The notes under the pieces: model-generated
What the model was told of the DNA's origin: nothing
What the model saw: the letters and a program-made list of their open reading frames with translations, nothing else
Database searches by the model: none
Source of the DNA: an uncultured Clostridia bacterium
GTDB lineage: Bacteria > Bacillota > Clostridia > Christensenellales > UBA1242
Assembly (NCBI GenBank): GCA_944359935.1
Contig: CALVTD010000007.1
Span: forward strand, 1 to 37,423
DNA length: 37,423 nucleotides
Reading direction: 5' to 3'
Made by a program: the position numbers and the translations under genes
Part shown: piece by piece, positions 25,854-33,543 of the stretch
Position numbering within the stretch: the first letter of the stretch is position 1
Layout of the letters: every line of letters begins with the position of its first letter

Positions 25854-27386
25854 TTAACTAATTTCATTGAGTTTAAGAAGAACTTTTGCTGTTGCAAAAG
25901 CGTCGTTATACGCCCTGTGAGCATTGGAAAGTTCAATTCCAAGTGCCGCAGCAACGGTTGTAAGTTTAAAATTGGTGGTTTTAATGCGCCCGCCGCGCGC
26001 AAGAAGCATTACATCAAGGCTTTCCACATTAAATTTTAACCCCGCTTTTTGATATGCTTTTTTAAGAAAATTATTATCGAAATTGTTGTTATTGTAACCT
26101 GAAATGATGCAGCCCTCGCAGAACTTGTAAAAATCCACAATCACATCTTCAATTTTTGGCGAGCCTGCAACCATATCGTCTGTGATGTGGTTGATGGCGC
26201 TCGCTTCATCTGGTATGTGTTTGCCTGGATTGACAAAGGTTGCAAATTTTTTGGTTATGCGCCCCTTTTCAATTTTAATTGCACCAATTTCAATAATGTC
26301 ACAGGTTTCTGGGTCAAGCCCGGTTGTTTCCAAATCGTAAACCACGATGTTTCTTGATGAGACTGGCTCTTTATAAACAGGTTCTTTAACAAATATGTTC
26401 TCTTGTTTATGCTCGAAATAATCTTCAATCGGCACAACCCCTGCGCGCTCAATTTCCTGCTCTGGCTCTTCCTCTTGCGGTTGGGTTTTAAGTTGCGCAT
26501 AGGTCATGGCAGAAATGTAATATGTAAGTTTATCAGTCAAGCCCATTTTTAAATTGCCAAGGCACAAAAATGGCATGCCATCAGCAAGCGCCTCACATTT
26601 TTTTTCGTTGGATTTGGTGCAAAAATAAACGCACTCAATTTGACTTCCGTCGTTTAAATTGAATGTGTAATATGTTTTTTCCTCTCCCTTTCTTTTTCCA
26701 CTTTTTGCGGTGAAAGTTTTCTTTTGCACATTAGAAATTTTGCCAAACAAAATCACATCGCTTTTTGGCGCTGAATTATTTTTAATGAGTTCTGGGTTTG
26801 GAGAAATATCTTTGCCAAACAGTTTTTTGATAGGCTCAACTTGATATCGCACCACCCTTTTTGGCTGCACTTTGATTGGCACATCAGGAATTTTAGAGGA
26901 TATTTTAAAAGTTTCATCTTGAACAACTTGTATGTCAAAATTGGCGATAAAATTATCTTCAAGTTCGCCAAGAAGTTGTTTTTTTGCAAAGGTGTTGTCA
27001 AACATTTGCTGCACTTCTTTGCACATATGGAGCACTATTTTTATGTTGTCATTCTCTTTAAAAACCTCAATTTGCTTTTCACTAAGTTGTGAAGAAATTG
27101 ATTTATAATTTTGCTTAAAAAAGCCAATTATTTGGTTTTTTAACAACCTCTCATCCAAAAAACTTTTTTTAAATTTAACTTTGACAGCCGCATGAATTTT
27201 TAAGTTTTCACTTGCAAATTTTTGCACCTCTGCACGCGTTTGCTCATCAATTTGTGCAACGCTTTCAGGATACAAAAAAGTCAGTTCGCATAAATTTTGT
27301 TTTTCATCATATGCGACTTGCAACAGTTTTAAATATGAAAACTTACCATTTTGAGTTGTGGCAAGTTTAATTGAAAATTCATCCAT
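25854..27386 (-). CDS. PolC-like protein: N-terminal, OB and exonuclease domains only
   Basis: The 510-aa product corresponds to the first part of PolC, the Gram-positive replicative polymerase (about 1,430 aa). Residues 1-200 resemble the PolC N-terminal domains, about 210-305 are the OB fold (SDVILFGKISNVQKKTFTA), and 345-510 are a DEDDh 3'-5' exonuclease with D351 and E353 in DLETTGLD, D437 in YNNNNFD, and H490 and D495 in HRAYNDA. The PHP segment normally between OB and exonuclease is missing, and translation ends just after the exonuclease. Only 98 bp separate the stop from rimP, so no polymerase remnant exists here. It occupies the usual polC locus (rseP-polC-rimP). All catalytic exonuclease residues are kept, so it may be a functional exonuclease. 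Confidence 0.88.
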   Translation of the reverse strand: MDEFSIKLATTQNGKFSYLKLLQVAYDEKQNLCELTFLYPESVAQIDEQTRAEVQKFASENLKIHAAVKVKFKKSFLDERLLKNQIIGFFKQNYKSISSQLSEKQIEVFKENDNIKIVLHMCKEVQQMFDNTFAKKQLLGELEDNFIANFDIQVVQDETFKISSKIPDVPIKVQPKRVVRYQVEPIKKLFGKDISPNPELIKNNSAPKSDVILFGKISNVQKKTFTAKSGKRKGEEKTYYTFNLNDGSQIECVYFCTKSNEKKCEALADGMPFLCLGNLKMGLTDKLTYYISAMTYAQLKTQPQEEEPEQEIERAGVVPIEDYFEHKQENIFVKEPVYKEPVSSRNIVVYDLETTGLDPETCDIIEIGAIKIEKGRITKKFATFVNPGKHIPDEASAINHITDDMVAGSPKIEDVIVDFYKFCEGCIISGYNNNNFDNNFLKKAYQKAGLKFNVESLDVMLLARGGRIKTTNFKLTTVAAALGIELSNAHRAYNDAFATAKVLLKLNEIS

Positions 27387-27395
27387 GCCCTAATT

Positions 27396-28520
27396 TTACA
27401 GGACAAAGTGCAAAATGTCAACTATAATCACAAATGCAAAAAGAATGCAAAGCCCAACAAAGTGTATCATGTTTTCCACGCTTCGTTTTATAGGCTTTTT
27501 CCTAATCCATTCAATGGTTGTAAACAGCACATGCGAGCCATCCAGCGCTGGAAACGGCAGAATGTTAAACACTGCCAGGTTGGCCGAAATCATTGGTATT
27601 AAAATAAGCAAATTCAGCCAATTTGTTTGGGTTGCAGAGGCAATTGTGGTTATGGTTGTGATTGGTCCGCCGATTGAACTTAGTGGAAGTTGGAATGTGA
27701 TTAGCAGCCACAGCGTTTTCAGCACAACCCAGGCAAGCCCGAAAGCAAATTCCCAACATCTGCCAAGCGCCTCCCAGAAGGTGTAGACATATGGCGAATA
27801 GGTTATGCCTAAAAGATAATCTTGTGAGGCAACTGTTGTGCCGTCATCTTGATAAGACACCACATAGTTGAAGTAAACATCAACCTCTTGCTGCCCTCCA
27901 TCTCGGCGCACCACCGCTTTAAACGAGTAGTCTTCAACATTGCCGCCGCCTTCAACAAATGCCGCAACTTCTTGCTGCTTTTGAGCGATTAGGTTTTGAA
28001 AAGTGTCGCCAAAGGCAAAATCCACTTTTGTGCCGTCAATGCTAAGCACAACATCACCCTCTTCCAGCCCCTGCGCGGTGATTTCAACAGTTTGATTATT
28101 TTCGCCATTCACGGTGATAGAGGTTGAAGAGATTTGCGGAACATCATATCCAACCGTGCAAAGCAAAATCAGCGAAAATAAAACCGCGGTTAAAAAATTC
28201 ATAACCACGCCGGCCAGAAAAACAATTATTCGTTTCCAAGGTTTTTGAGCATTAAAGGCGTCTGGCTCTGGATGCTCAGCGTCATCACCCTCGCCTTTAA
28301 AAGCACAATAGCCACCGAGAGGAAAAATGCGAATGGAAATTTTTTCACCACGCTTATTTGTGCGTGAAAACAGGGCTTTGCCAAACCCTATTGAAAACTC
28401 TTCAATTTTAAATTTCAAAAGTCGCCCTGCAATGTAATGCCCAAGTTCATGCACCAAAACCATGAACAAAAGGATTACAAGTGCAAGAACGACATAAAGA
28501 AGTCCTGTTAAAAAACTCAT
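27396..28520 (-). CDS. rseP: RIP zinc metalloprotease RseP/RasP
   Basis: Site-2-type intramembrane protease that cleaves anti-sigma factors and signal peptide remnants. The 374 aa have HELGHYIAGR near 24 in the first helix (zinc ligands His, His and catalytic Glu), FSIGFGKALFSRTNKRGE and FPLGGYCAFKGEGD, a PDZ domain (GLEEGDVVLSIDGTKV near 150), and NILPFPALDGSHVLF near 315 with the third ligand Asp. Four helices. Follows cdsA by 7 bp; dxr, which often sits between them, is absent. Confidence 0.96.
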   Translation of the reverse strand: MSFLTGLLYVVLALVILLFMVLVHELGHYIAGRLLKFKIEEFSIGFGKALFSRTNKRGEKISIRIFPLGGYCAFKGEGDDAEHPEPDAFNAQKPWKRIIVFLAGVVMNFLTAVLFSLILLCTVGYDVPQISSTSITVNGENNQTVEITAQGLEEGDVVLSIDGTKVDFAFGDTFQNLIAQKQQEVAAFVEGGGNVEDYSFKAVVRRDGGQQEVDVYFNYVVSYQDDGTTVASQDYLLGITYSPYVYTFWEALGRCWEFAFGLAWVVLKTLWLLITFQLPLSSIGGPITTITTIASATQTNWLNLLILIPMISANLAVFNILPFPALDGSHVLFTTIEWIRKKPIKRSVENMIHFVGLCILFAFVIIVDILHFVL

Positions 28521-28527
28521 TATCCCC

Positions 28528-29475
28528 CTAAATCAAAATAAAGCAGATGAACGCTAGTAATAGATAAGGTGCAACATAAATATATGAGTCTATTCTATCC
28601 AGCATGCCACCATGGCCAGGCAAAATTTTGCCACTATCCTTAACTGCGGCCTTGCGTTTCAAGAAAGATTCAAAAATATCCCCTGCCTGAGCGATAATTG
28701 ACCCAATAAACACAATTATCAAAAATTCCCAAATTGCAATGTTGTTTATAACAGGGTTGAAATAATCAATCGCTCCCAAAATTAAGTATACACAAGCGGA
28801 AATTAAAACGCAAAACAAAGTTCCACCAATTGCGCCGGAAATTGTCTTATTTGGGCTGATTTTAGGCACAAGTTTTTTGCCACCAATCACCATGCCGCAC
28901 AGCATTGCGAAACTGTCTGTAAACATTGGAATAAGGAATGTAAACAGAATTATAAACAGCGAAAACTTGCCGTCAAATGCAGCGATATTGCCAAAACCAA
29001 TTTCATCAAAATGGTTTAACAGCACCATGGTAAGCAGCAAAAATGATGGATAAATCATTCCCAAAAAGGTGTTAAAAGATTTTTTAAAGGAAAACTTAAC
29101 AAATTTTTGGTCTTTAATATCCCTTATGCGCATTTCATTCAGCGTGGATTTTTTAAATATAATTCCCCACAAAAAGCTAAGTGCAAACATAAGCACGCCA
29201 ATCGCAAGGTCAATAAGCAAAACATAGCCGATGTTTAAGCCAAAATACATGCCCAGCACGCTTGCCGTAGCCACAAATGCGGGATATGTTAAAATTAAAA
29301 TTGTGTTGTTTGCCCTGCCCATCCTTGTAAGCAAAAGCGACATCTCATATGCTGCGATGGTTGCAATCACCATAAAAAACACATCAAAAAAATATGCGCT
29401 AACATACACTTCCAGCACAAACAAAAGTGCAAGTGTGAGAACAATGCATAAGGATGTAAGCAGTCTAGTTTTCAT
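28528..29475 (-). CDS. cdsA: Phosphatidate cytidylyltransferase
   Basis: Makes CDP-diacylglycerol for phospholipid synthesis. The 315 aa have about eight hydrophobic segments, a charged loop near 110-135, and the C-terminal family signature ESFLKRKAAVKDSGKILPGH followed by GGMLDRIDS near 280, with TDSFAMLCGMVIGGKKL near 188. The ATG overlaps the uppS stop in TAATG. Confidence 0.95.
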   Translation of the reverse strand: MKTRLLTSLCIVLTLALLFVLEVYVSAYFFDVFFMVIATIAAYEMSLLLTRMGRANNTILILTYPAFVATASVLGMYFGLNIGYVLLIDLAIGVLMFALSFLWGIIFKKSTLNEMRIRDIKDQKFVKFSFKKSFNTFLGMIYPSFLLLTMVLLNHFDEIGFGNIAAFDGKFSLFIILFTFLIPMFTDSFAMLCGMVIGGKKLVPKISPNKTISGAIGGTLFCVLISACVYLILGAIDYFNPVINNIAIWEFLIIVFIGSIIAQAGDIFESFLKRKAAVKDSGKILPGHGGMLDRIDSYIYVAPYLLLAFICFILI

Positions 29476-30155
29476 TAGTATCCTCCAAATCGCCTTTTTC
29501 TTTTTGAAAAAACTTTAAGCGATTTAATCAAGTGTTTTTTATCAAAATCTGGCCACAAAACTTTTGGAAAGTAAAGTTCTGCGTAAGACATTTGCCAAAG
29601 CATAAAATTTGAAATTCGCTGCTCGCCACTGGTGCGAATTACAAAGTCTGGGTCAGGATAATCTTTACTGTAAAGATTGGCTGAAATAAGTTGTTTGGTG
29701 ACGATCTTTTCACCACTTTCAATCAATTTGTTTACCGCCTGCACAATGTCTTCTCGCCCGCCATAATTTAGGCAAAATCCTGCGTTTAAGCCTGTGTTTT
29801 GTGCGGTTTTTTCACAAACATTTTGCATTATAGTTTGCAATTTTGGTGAGAAAGCGCTTCTATCTCCAAAAATCTGCACTTTAATGTTATGCTCATTGAA
29901 AAAATCAATGCCCTTTTCAAAATATTCTTCGGCTAGGCTGAACAGCCCGTCAACTTCCTCTTTGCTTCTTTTCCAATTATCGGTTGAAAAAGCAAAAAAT
30001 GAGGCGTAAGGAATTTGCAATTCACACAAAGCAAGCAGCGTTTTTTCAATGGCTTTAACGCCCTCTCTATGTCCCATATTTCTAGGCAGACCGCGCCTGG
30101 CAGCCCACCTGCCGTTGCCGTCCAGTATAAATGCGATGTGTTTTGGATTTGCCAT
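29475..30155 (-). CDS. uppS: Isoprenyl transferase (undecaprenyl diphosphate synthase)
   Basis: cis-Prenyltransferase making the lipid carrier for peptidoglycan. The 226 aa have HIAFILDGNGRWA near 6 (catalytic Asp), MGHREGVKA, FFAFSTDNWKRS near 73, LNYGGREDI near 145, and PDPDFVIRTSGEQRISNFMLWQ with YAELYFP near 190. Slightly short but complete. It lies 12 bp after frr. Confidence 0.97.
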   Translation of the reverse strand: MANPKHIAFILDGNGRWAARRGLPRNMGHREGVKAIEKTLLALCELQIPYASFFAFSTDNWKRSKEEVDGLFSLAEEYFEKGIDFFNEHNIKVQIFGDRSAFSPKLQTIMQNVCEKTAQNTGLNAGFCLNYGGREDIVQAVNKLIESGEKIVTKQLISANLYSKDYPDPDFVIRTSGEQRISNFMLWQMSYAELYFPKVLWPDFDKKHLIKSLKVFSKRKRRFGGY

Positions 30156-30167
30156 GTATGCTCCTTG

Positions 30168-30737
30168 TTAGATTTCTAAAATTTCCTTTTCTTTTGTGGC
30201 AAATAATCCATCAACTTTATCGGTGTATTTATCTAACATTTTTTGAACATCACTTTCAAGTGAAGCAAATTCGTCTTCCGAAACCTCGCCATTTTTCTTT
30301 TGGTCTTTTAAAAAGTCCATTATGTCGCGTCTTGCCGAACGCATTGCAATTTTTGTGTCTTCGGCAATTTTTTTGATTTGCTTAACAATTTCCTTTCTTC
30401 TTTCCTCATTCAGTTGAGGGAAAACCAACCTAATAATTTTGCCATCGTCTGTTGGGGTTATGCCAATGTCTGAGGCAGCAATTGCCTTGGAAACATTTTT
30501 AATTTGCGAAGCATCCCAAACATTGATGCATAAAATTCTTGCCTCTTGCACAGAGATGTTTGCAAGTTGTTTGATTGGTGTTGGCACGCCATAATAGTCT
30601 ATTGAAATTTTATCTAATATATGCGGATTTGCCCTGCCTGCGCGAATAACCAAATATTCATTGGTTTGATGTGAAAGCGCTTTGTCAAGTTCGGCTTCAT
30701 AATCAAAAAACTTTTCGTCTATTAAATCTTGGTTCAT
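30168..30737 (-). CDS. frr: Ribosome recycling factor
   Basis: Splits post-termination ribosomes with EF-G. The 189 aa have LVIRAGRANPHILDKISIDYYG near 28, PTPIKQLANISVQEARIL near 52, the stretch from FPQLNEERRKEIVKQIKK near 105, and the conserved RSARRDIMDFLKDQKKNG. Starts a new transcript after the tsf terminator; pyrH, which usually lies between tsf and frr, is missing. Confidence 0.97.
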   Translation of the reverse strand: MNQDLIDEKFFDYEAELDKALSHQTNEYLVIRAGRANPHILDKISIDYYGVPTPIKQLANISVQEARILCINVWDASQIKNVSKAIAASDIGITPTDDGKIIRLVFPQLNEERRKEIVKQIKKIAEDTKIAMRSARRDIMDFLKDQKKNGEVSEDEFASLESDVQKMLDKYTDKVDGLFATKEKEILEI

Positions 30738-30747
30738 ATTTTCTCCT

Positions 30748-30787
30748 TATACTAATTCAGTATACATAATATTCAAAAAATTTCCAA
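30748..30787 (-). promoter_or_regulatory. Promoter of frr-uppS-cdsA-rseP-polC', with overlapping dyad
   Basis: Minus-strand TTGGAA (30787-30782) and TATACT (30764-30759), 17-bp spacer. The -10 is one arm of a perfect 6-5-6 inverted repeat, TATACT-GAATT-AGTATA (30748-30764), which could be an operator or chance in AT-rich DNA. Confidence 0.6.
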
Positions 30788-30816
30788 ATAAAAAAACCTT
30801 GGAAATCCAAGGTTTT
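30788..30816 (-). terminator. Intrinsic terminator of rpsB-tsf
   Basis: Perfect 10-bp stem AAAACCTTGG/CCAAGGTTTT (30807-30816 with 30793-30802), 4-nt loop, and a T run on the minus strand. Five bases after the tsf stop. Confidence 0.93.
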
Positions 30817-30820
30817 AAAA

Positions 30821-31471
30821 TTATTTTCCAGCCATTTGTTTTGCAACTTCTTCTGCAAGGTTGTCTTGGCGTTTTTCCAAGCCCTCGCCCATTTCATATC
30901 TTGTAAATCTGCGAACAGTGATTTTTTCACCGATTGTCATTGTTGCTTCATTCAAAACTGTTTGAATGGTTTTAGAAGAGTCTTTAACAAACTCTTGGTC
31001 TAACAAGCAGAAATCTTTGTAGAACTTAACAACTCTGCCCTCAACCATTTTTTCAATGATTGCCTCTGGCTTGCCTTCATTTTTAGCCTGAGCGCGAAGA
31101 ATTTGTTTTTCTTTTTCAAGAACATCTGCTGGCACTTCGTCTCTTGAAACATATTTAGGGTTTGCCGCAGCAATTTGCATAGCGATGTCTTTAACAAGAG
31201 CGTTGAACGCATCGGTTCTAGCAACGAAGTCTGTTTCGCAGTTAACTTCAACTAAAACACCAATTTTGCCGCCCATGTGAATGTATGAGCCAACAACGCC
31301 TTCGCTTGCAATTCTTCCAGATTTTTTTGAAGCAGCAGCCATGCCTTTTTCTCTAAGCCATTGAGTTGCTTTTTCAAAATCTCCATCACACTCTGTGAGT
31401 GCTTTTTTGCAGTCCATCATGCCTGCATTTGTTCTTGCACGAAGTTCTGCAACGTCTTTTGCTGTAAACAT
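30821..31471 (-). CDS. tsf: Translation elongation factor Ts, short form
   Basis: Nucleotide exchange factor for EF-Tu. The 216 aa have [20 protein letters not shown] near 9, [21 protein letters not shown] near 33, and the TDFVAR motif near 80. The rest of the core is abbreviated, so it lacks one subdomain compared with the roughly 290-aa enterobacterial form but resembles the short forms known in other phyla. The C-terminal [17 protein letters not shown] block is present. It starts 3 bp after rpsB. Confidence 0.96.
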   Translation of the reverse strand: MFTAKDVAELRARTNAGMMDCKKALTECDGDFEKATQWLREKGMAAASKKSGRIASEGVVGSYIHMGGKIGVLVEVNCETDFVARTDAFNALVKDIAMQIAAANPKYVSRDEVPADVLEKEKQILRAQAKNEGKPEAIIEKMVEGRVVKFYKDFCLLDQEFVKDSSKTIQTVLNEATMTIGEKITVRRFTRYEMGEGLEKRQDNLAEEVAKQMAGK

Positions 31472-31474
31472 ATG

Positions 31475-32455
31475 TTATTCTCCTTTTGTTTCAGTTTTTT
31501 TAGCGGTTTTTTTAGCAGGTTTTTCTTCTTCGCTTTTTTCAGCCTTAGCAGCAGCCTTTTTAGGTTTTTCGCTTGCCTCTTTAACCTCTTCTTTTACTTC
31601 TGCTTTTTCCTCAGTTTTTTCTGTTTTAGCAGCAGGTTTTTTAGCAGGTTTTTTCTTAGGTGCCTTTTTCTCTTTGTCCTCAGGTTTAACATCTTCAATG
31701 GTGATGTCTTTCATCACTTCTTCCAAGTTAACCTCTTCCTCAGCGCCAGCCTCTTCTTCTTTCTTCATTGACACGCCTTCCTTAGCCTCAATAACGGCGT
31801 CAGCGATTGCCGAAGCAATAAGTTTTACAGAACGAATTGCGTCGTCATTGCCTGGAATGACATAGTCAATTCCGCTTGGGTCGCAGTTTGTGTCTACAAG
31901 GCCAACCATAGGAATTTTAAGAGATTTTGCTTCACGAACGCAAATGTGTTCATTTGATGGGTCAACTACAAATATAACACCTGGCATTTCGCGCATGTCT
32001 TTAATTCCGCCCAAGTTCTTTTCAAGTTTGTCTCTTTCTGCTTTAAGGGTTGCAACCTCTTTTTTAGGAAGAAGGTCAAACTCGCCAACCTTTTCCATTT
32101 GGTTGAGTTTGTTTAATCTTTCAATCCTTTTCAAAATTGTTTTGAAGTTTGTAAGAGTGCCGCCAAGCCATCTTGAATTAACATAGAACATTCCGCATCT
32201 CTCTGCCTCTTCTTTAACGGCTTCTTGTGCTTGTTTTTTAGTTCCTACAAAAAGAACATTTTTTCCCGAAGCAACTACATCACGAACAAAAACATATGCT
32301 TTGTCAATTTGCTCGCTGGTTTTTTCAAGGTTAAGAATATGAATATCATTTCTAGCCATGAAGATGTAAGGTTTCATTTTAGGGTTCCATTTTCTTGTTT
32401 GGTGACCAAAATGAACGCCTGCTTCAAGAAGTTGTTTCATTGAAATAACCGACAT
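31475..32455 (-). CDS. rpsB: 30S ribosomal protein S2 with long charged tail
   Basis: Binds the 30S head-body junction. Residues 1-230 are ordinary S2: [62 protein letters not shown] and [13 protein letters not shown]. Residues about 232-326 are an added Lys/Glu/Ala-rich tail with repeated AKK/KPAKK and EE patterns, so the protein is some 80 aa longer than the usual 230-260. The tail is probably disordered. Preceded by AAGGAGG, strong promoter and a structured leader. Confidence 0.97.
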   Translation of the reverse strand: MSVISMKQLLEAGVHFGHQTRKWNPKMKPYIFMARNDIHILNLEKTSEQIDKAYVFVRDVVASGKNVLFVGTKKQAQEAVKEEAERCGMFYVNSRWLGGTLTNFKTILKRIERLNKLNQMEKVGEFDLLPKKEVATLKAERDKLEKNLGGIKDMREMPGVIFVVDPSNEHICVREAKSLKIPMVGLVDTNCDPSGIDYVIPGNDDAIRSVKLIASAIADAVIEAKEGVSMKKEEEAGAEEEVNLEEVMKDITIEDVKPEDKEKKAPKKKPAKKPAAKTEKTEEKAEVKEEVKEASEKPKKAAAKAEKSEEEKPAKKTAKKTETKGE

Positions 32456-32592
32456 TGTTTTTTCCTCCTTATTCGTTTTTAGTCTTCCCCTTTCCCTTTT
32501 GGGCTCTCCTTAACAACCTGCACTTTTGACCCTAAAAGCACATAGGCAACAATAAGGAAATAGGATAAGGGTGCTTAGTTTGTCTCAATGAC
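32456..32592 (-). promoter_or_regulatory. Structured rpsB leader (candidate autoregulatory RNA)
   Basis: The leader of about 135 nt contains, in order, a pyrimidine tract (minus-strand CCCTTATCCTATTTCCTTAT), a hairpin formed by CTTTT and AAAAG around AGGGTC with flanking wobble pairs, a purine tract including CCC-AAAA-GGG, and the AATAAGGAGG ribosome site. TTTCCTTATT can pair with AATAAGGAGG over 10 bp (two G-U), masking the Shine-Dalgarno sequence. No match to a named leader family can be claimed. Confidence 0.55.
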
Positions 32593-32598
32593 GAAAAG

Positions 32599-32627
32599 AT
32601 TATATCATATTTATTTTTTCATTGCAA
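32599..32627 (-). promoter_or_regulatory. Promoter of rpsB-tsf
   Basis: Minus-strand TTGCAA (32627-32622) and TATAAT (32604-32599), 17-bp spacer, TGA before the -10 (extended). A TTGACA at 32640-32635 is too far away to be its -35. Confidence 0.75.
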
Positions 32628-32652
32628 GTAAAATTGTCAATTATCTTTAAAA

Positions 32653-32683
32653 ATCAAAAGAAAACGCTTCTTTAATGGAAGCG
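32653..32683 (-). terminator. Terminator of the PoNi-like gene
   Basis: Stem CGCTTC/GAAGCG (32678-32683 with 32665-32670), 7-nt loop, followed by TTTTCTTTTG on the minus strand. Confidence 0.75.
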
Positions 32684-32701
32684 CTCTGCCGAATAATATT
32701 G

Positions 32702-33406
32702 TTATTTATTTTGGTTATAATAATCGACTAAATCCTTTGGAAAATACTTTTTGTCTTTCAGCCTTTCAGGGTCAACCCCTAAAATTGCAGCCAAAGCGCC
32801 CGCCTCAAAAGACCAATAACCGAAATAAGTGTCACTTTCGCTTTTGTCATCGCCGTACCAGTATTCATAACTTTGACAACGATACCAGTCGGACAGGTAA
32901 TCACTAATGGCCGATGTCGCGTCCTTGTCATTTTTTAAAGCATCACATAATTTCAGATAAAATTTAAGACGACGCAACGGACCTTCCGTTGGTAAATAAT
33001 TGGGCTTTTCTCCATAATTGAGAAGAAAATCAAACAACCATTTCTTTTCCCCTGTTTGTTGAAATCGTTCCTTAATAAAGGACAAACTTTGAGCGTCATT
33101 TAAAAGGATACCTAATGAAATAATTGAAATCGGCTTAAAATAACCCTTTAACCAATAGGTGCATTCATTGGATTGTTTAATTAAACCCTGGAAATCGGTT
33201 TTCAACTCGTTAATTGGTACCCCCAACGAGTACTCGGCTATGAGTTTATGAAATTGGCAACGCCACCTTGATTCTTTGACAAACGGGATTTGTTTTTCTC
33301 TTACATCACCATTCATTAACATAGCAGAATAATCATTGATGTCTGTTTCCTGACTGTATATGAAATTAATAAAATATTCCTCAGATTTTAGTTTATCTCT
33401 CAGCAT
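32702..33406 (-). CDS. PoNi-like immunity protein (DUF1910/DUF1911), orphan
   Basis: PoNi proteins neutralise PoNe DNase toxins of polymorphic toxin and type VI/VII secretion systems. The 234-aa protein begins MLRDKLKSEEYFINFI, matching the DUF1910 N-terminus, and ends with the DUF1911 signature: YFGYWSFEAGALAAILG near 196-212, then DPERLKDKKYFPKDLVDYYN. It is all-helical in appearance, with no signal or membrane segment. Start ATG 33406 follows AGGAG by eight bases; an earlier ATG at 33436 has no site. No toxin gene, secretion gene or transposase is adjacent: it sits alone between the secF terminator and its own terminator. Family assignment is from memory of the motifs, without a search. 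Confidence 0.8.
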   Translation of the reverse strand: MLRDKLKSEEYFINFIYSQETDINDYSAMLMNGDVREKQIPFVKESRWRCQFHKLIAEYSLGVPINELKTDFQGLIKQSNECTYWLKGYFKPISIISLGILLNDAQSLSFIKERFQQTGEKKWLFDFLLNYGEKPNYLPTEGPLRRLKFYLKLCDALKNDKDATSAISDYLSDWYRCQSYEYWYGDDKSESDTYFGYWSFEAGALAAILGVDPERLKDKKYFPKDLVDYYNQNK

Positions 33407-33518
33407 GTATTTGACTCCTTTTTTTAAATTTATCATATTTCAGTAATTTTACCAAGTTTATTTGCATTATCATCAAGCAAATATATAGTTTTTGTAAAAT
33501 TTCTGCATCTAACAGGAC

Positions 33519-33543
33519 AAAAAAGTTGCGGTTAAACCACAAC
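33519..33543 (-). terminator. Terminator of secDF
   Basis: Stem GTTGTGG/CCGCAAC (33537-33543 with 33525-33531, one G-U), 5-nt loop, then TTTTTT on the minus strand. The 5' arm is the last codons of secF and the stop codon is in the loop. Beyond it, 33407-33518 is AT-rich with only weak promoter matches for the downstream gene. Confidence 0.85.

Noticed and set aside
25756..25860. Frameshift in polC with the polymerase continuing in another frame.
   Set aside because: Only about 100 bp separate the stop from rimP and they contain a promoter and hairpin, so there is no room for a polymerase.
30821..31471. tsf as a truncated pseudogene (216 aa).
   Set aside because: Both the N-terminal UBA-like part, TDFVAR core and C-terminal GEKITVRR block are present; short EF-Ts forms are known.
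32520..32545. Tiny leader ORF (ATG TGC TTT TAG) in the rpsB leader.
   Set aside because: Three codons, no ribosome site, and it lies within a hairpin; most likely chance.
33407..33518. A toxin gene partner or mobile-element end upstream of the PoNi-like gene.
   Set aside because: The 112 bp are AT-rich, contain no plausible gene and no recognisable inverted repeats or target duplications.
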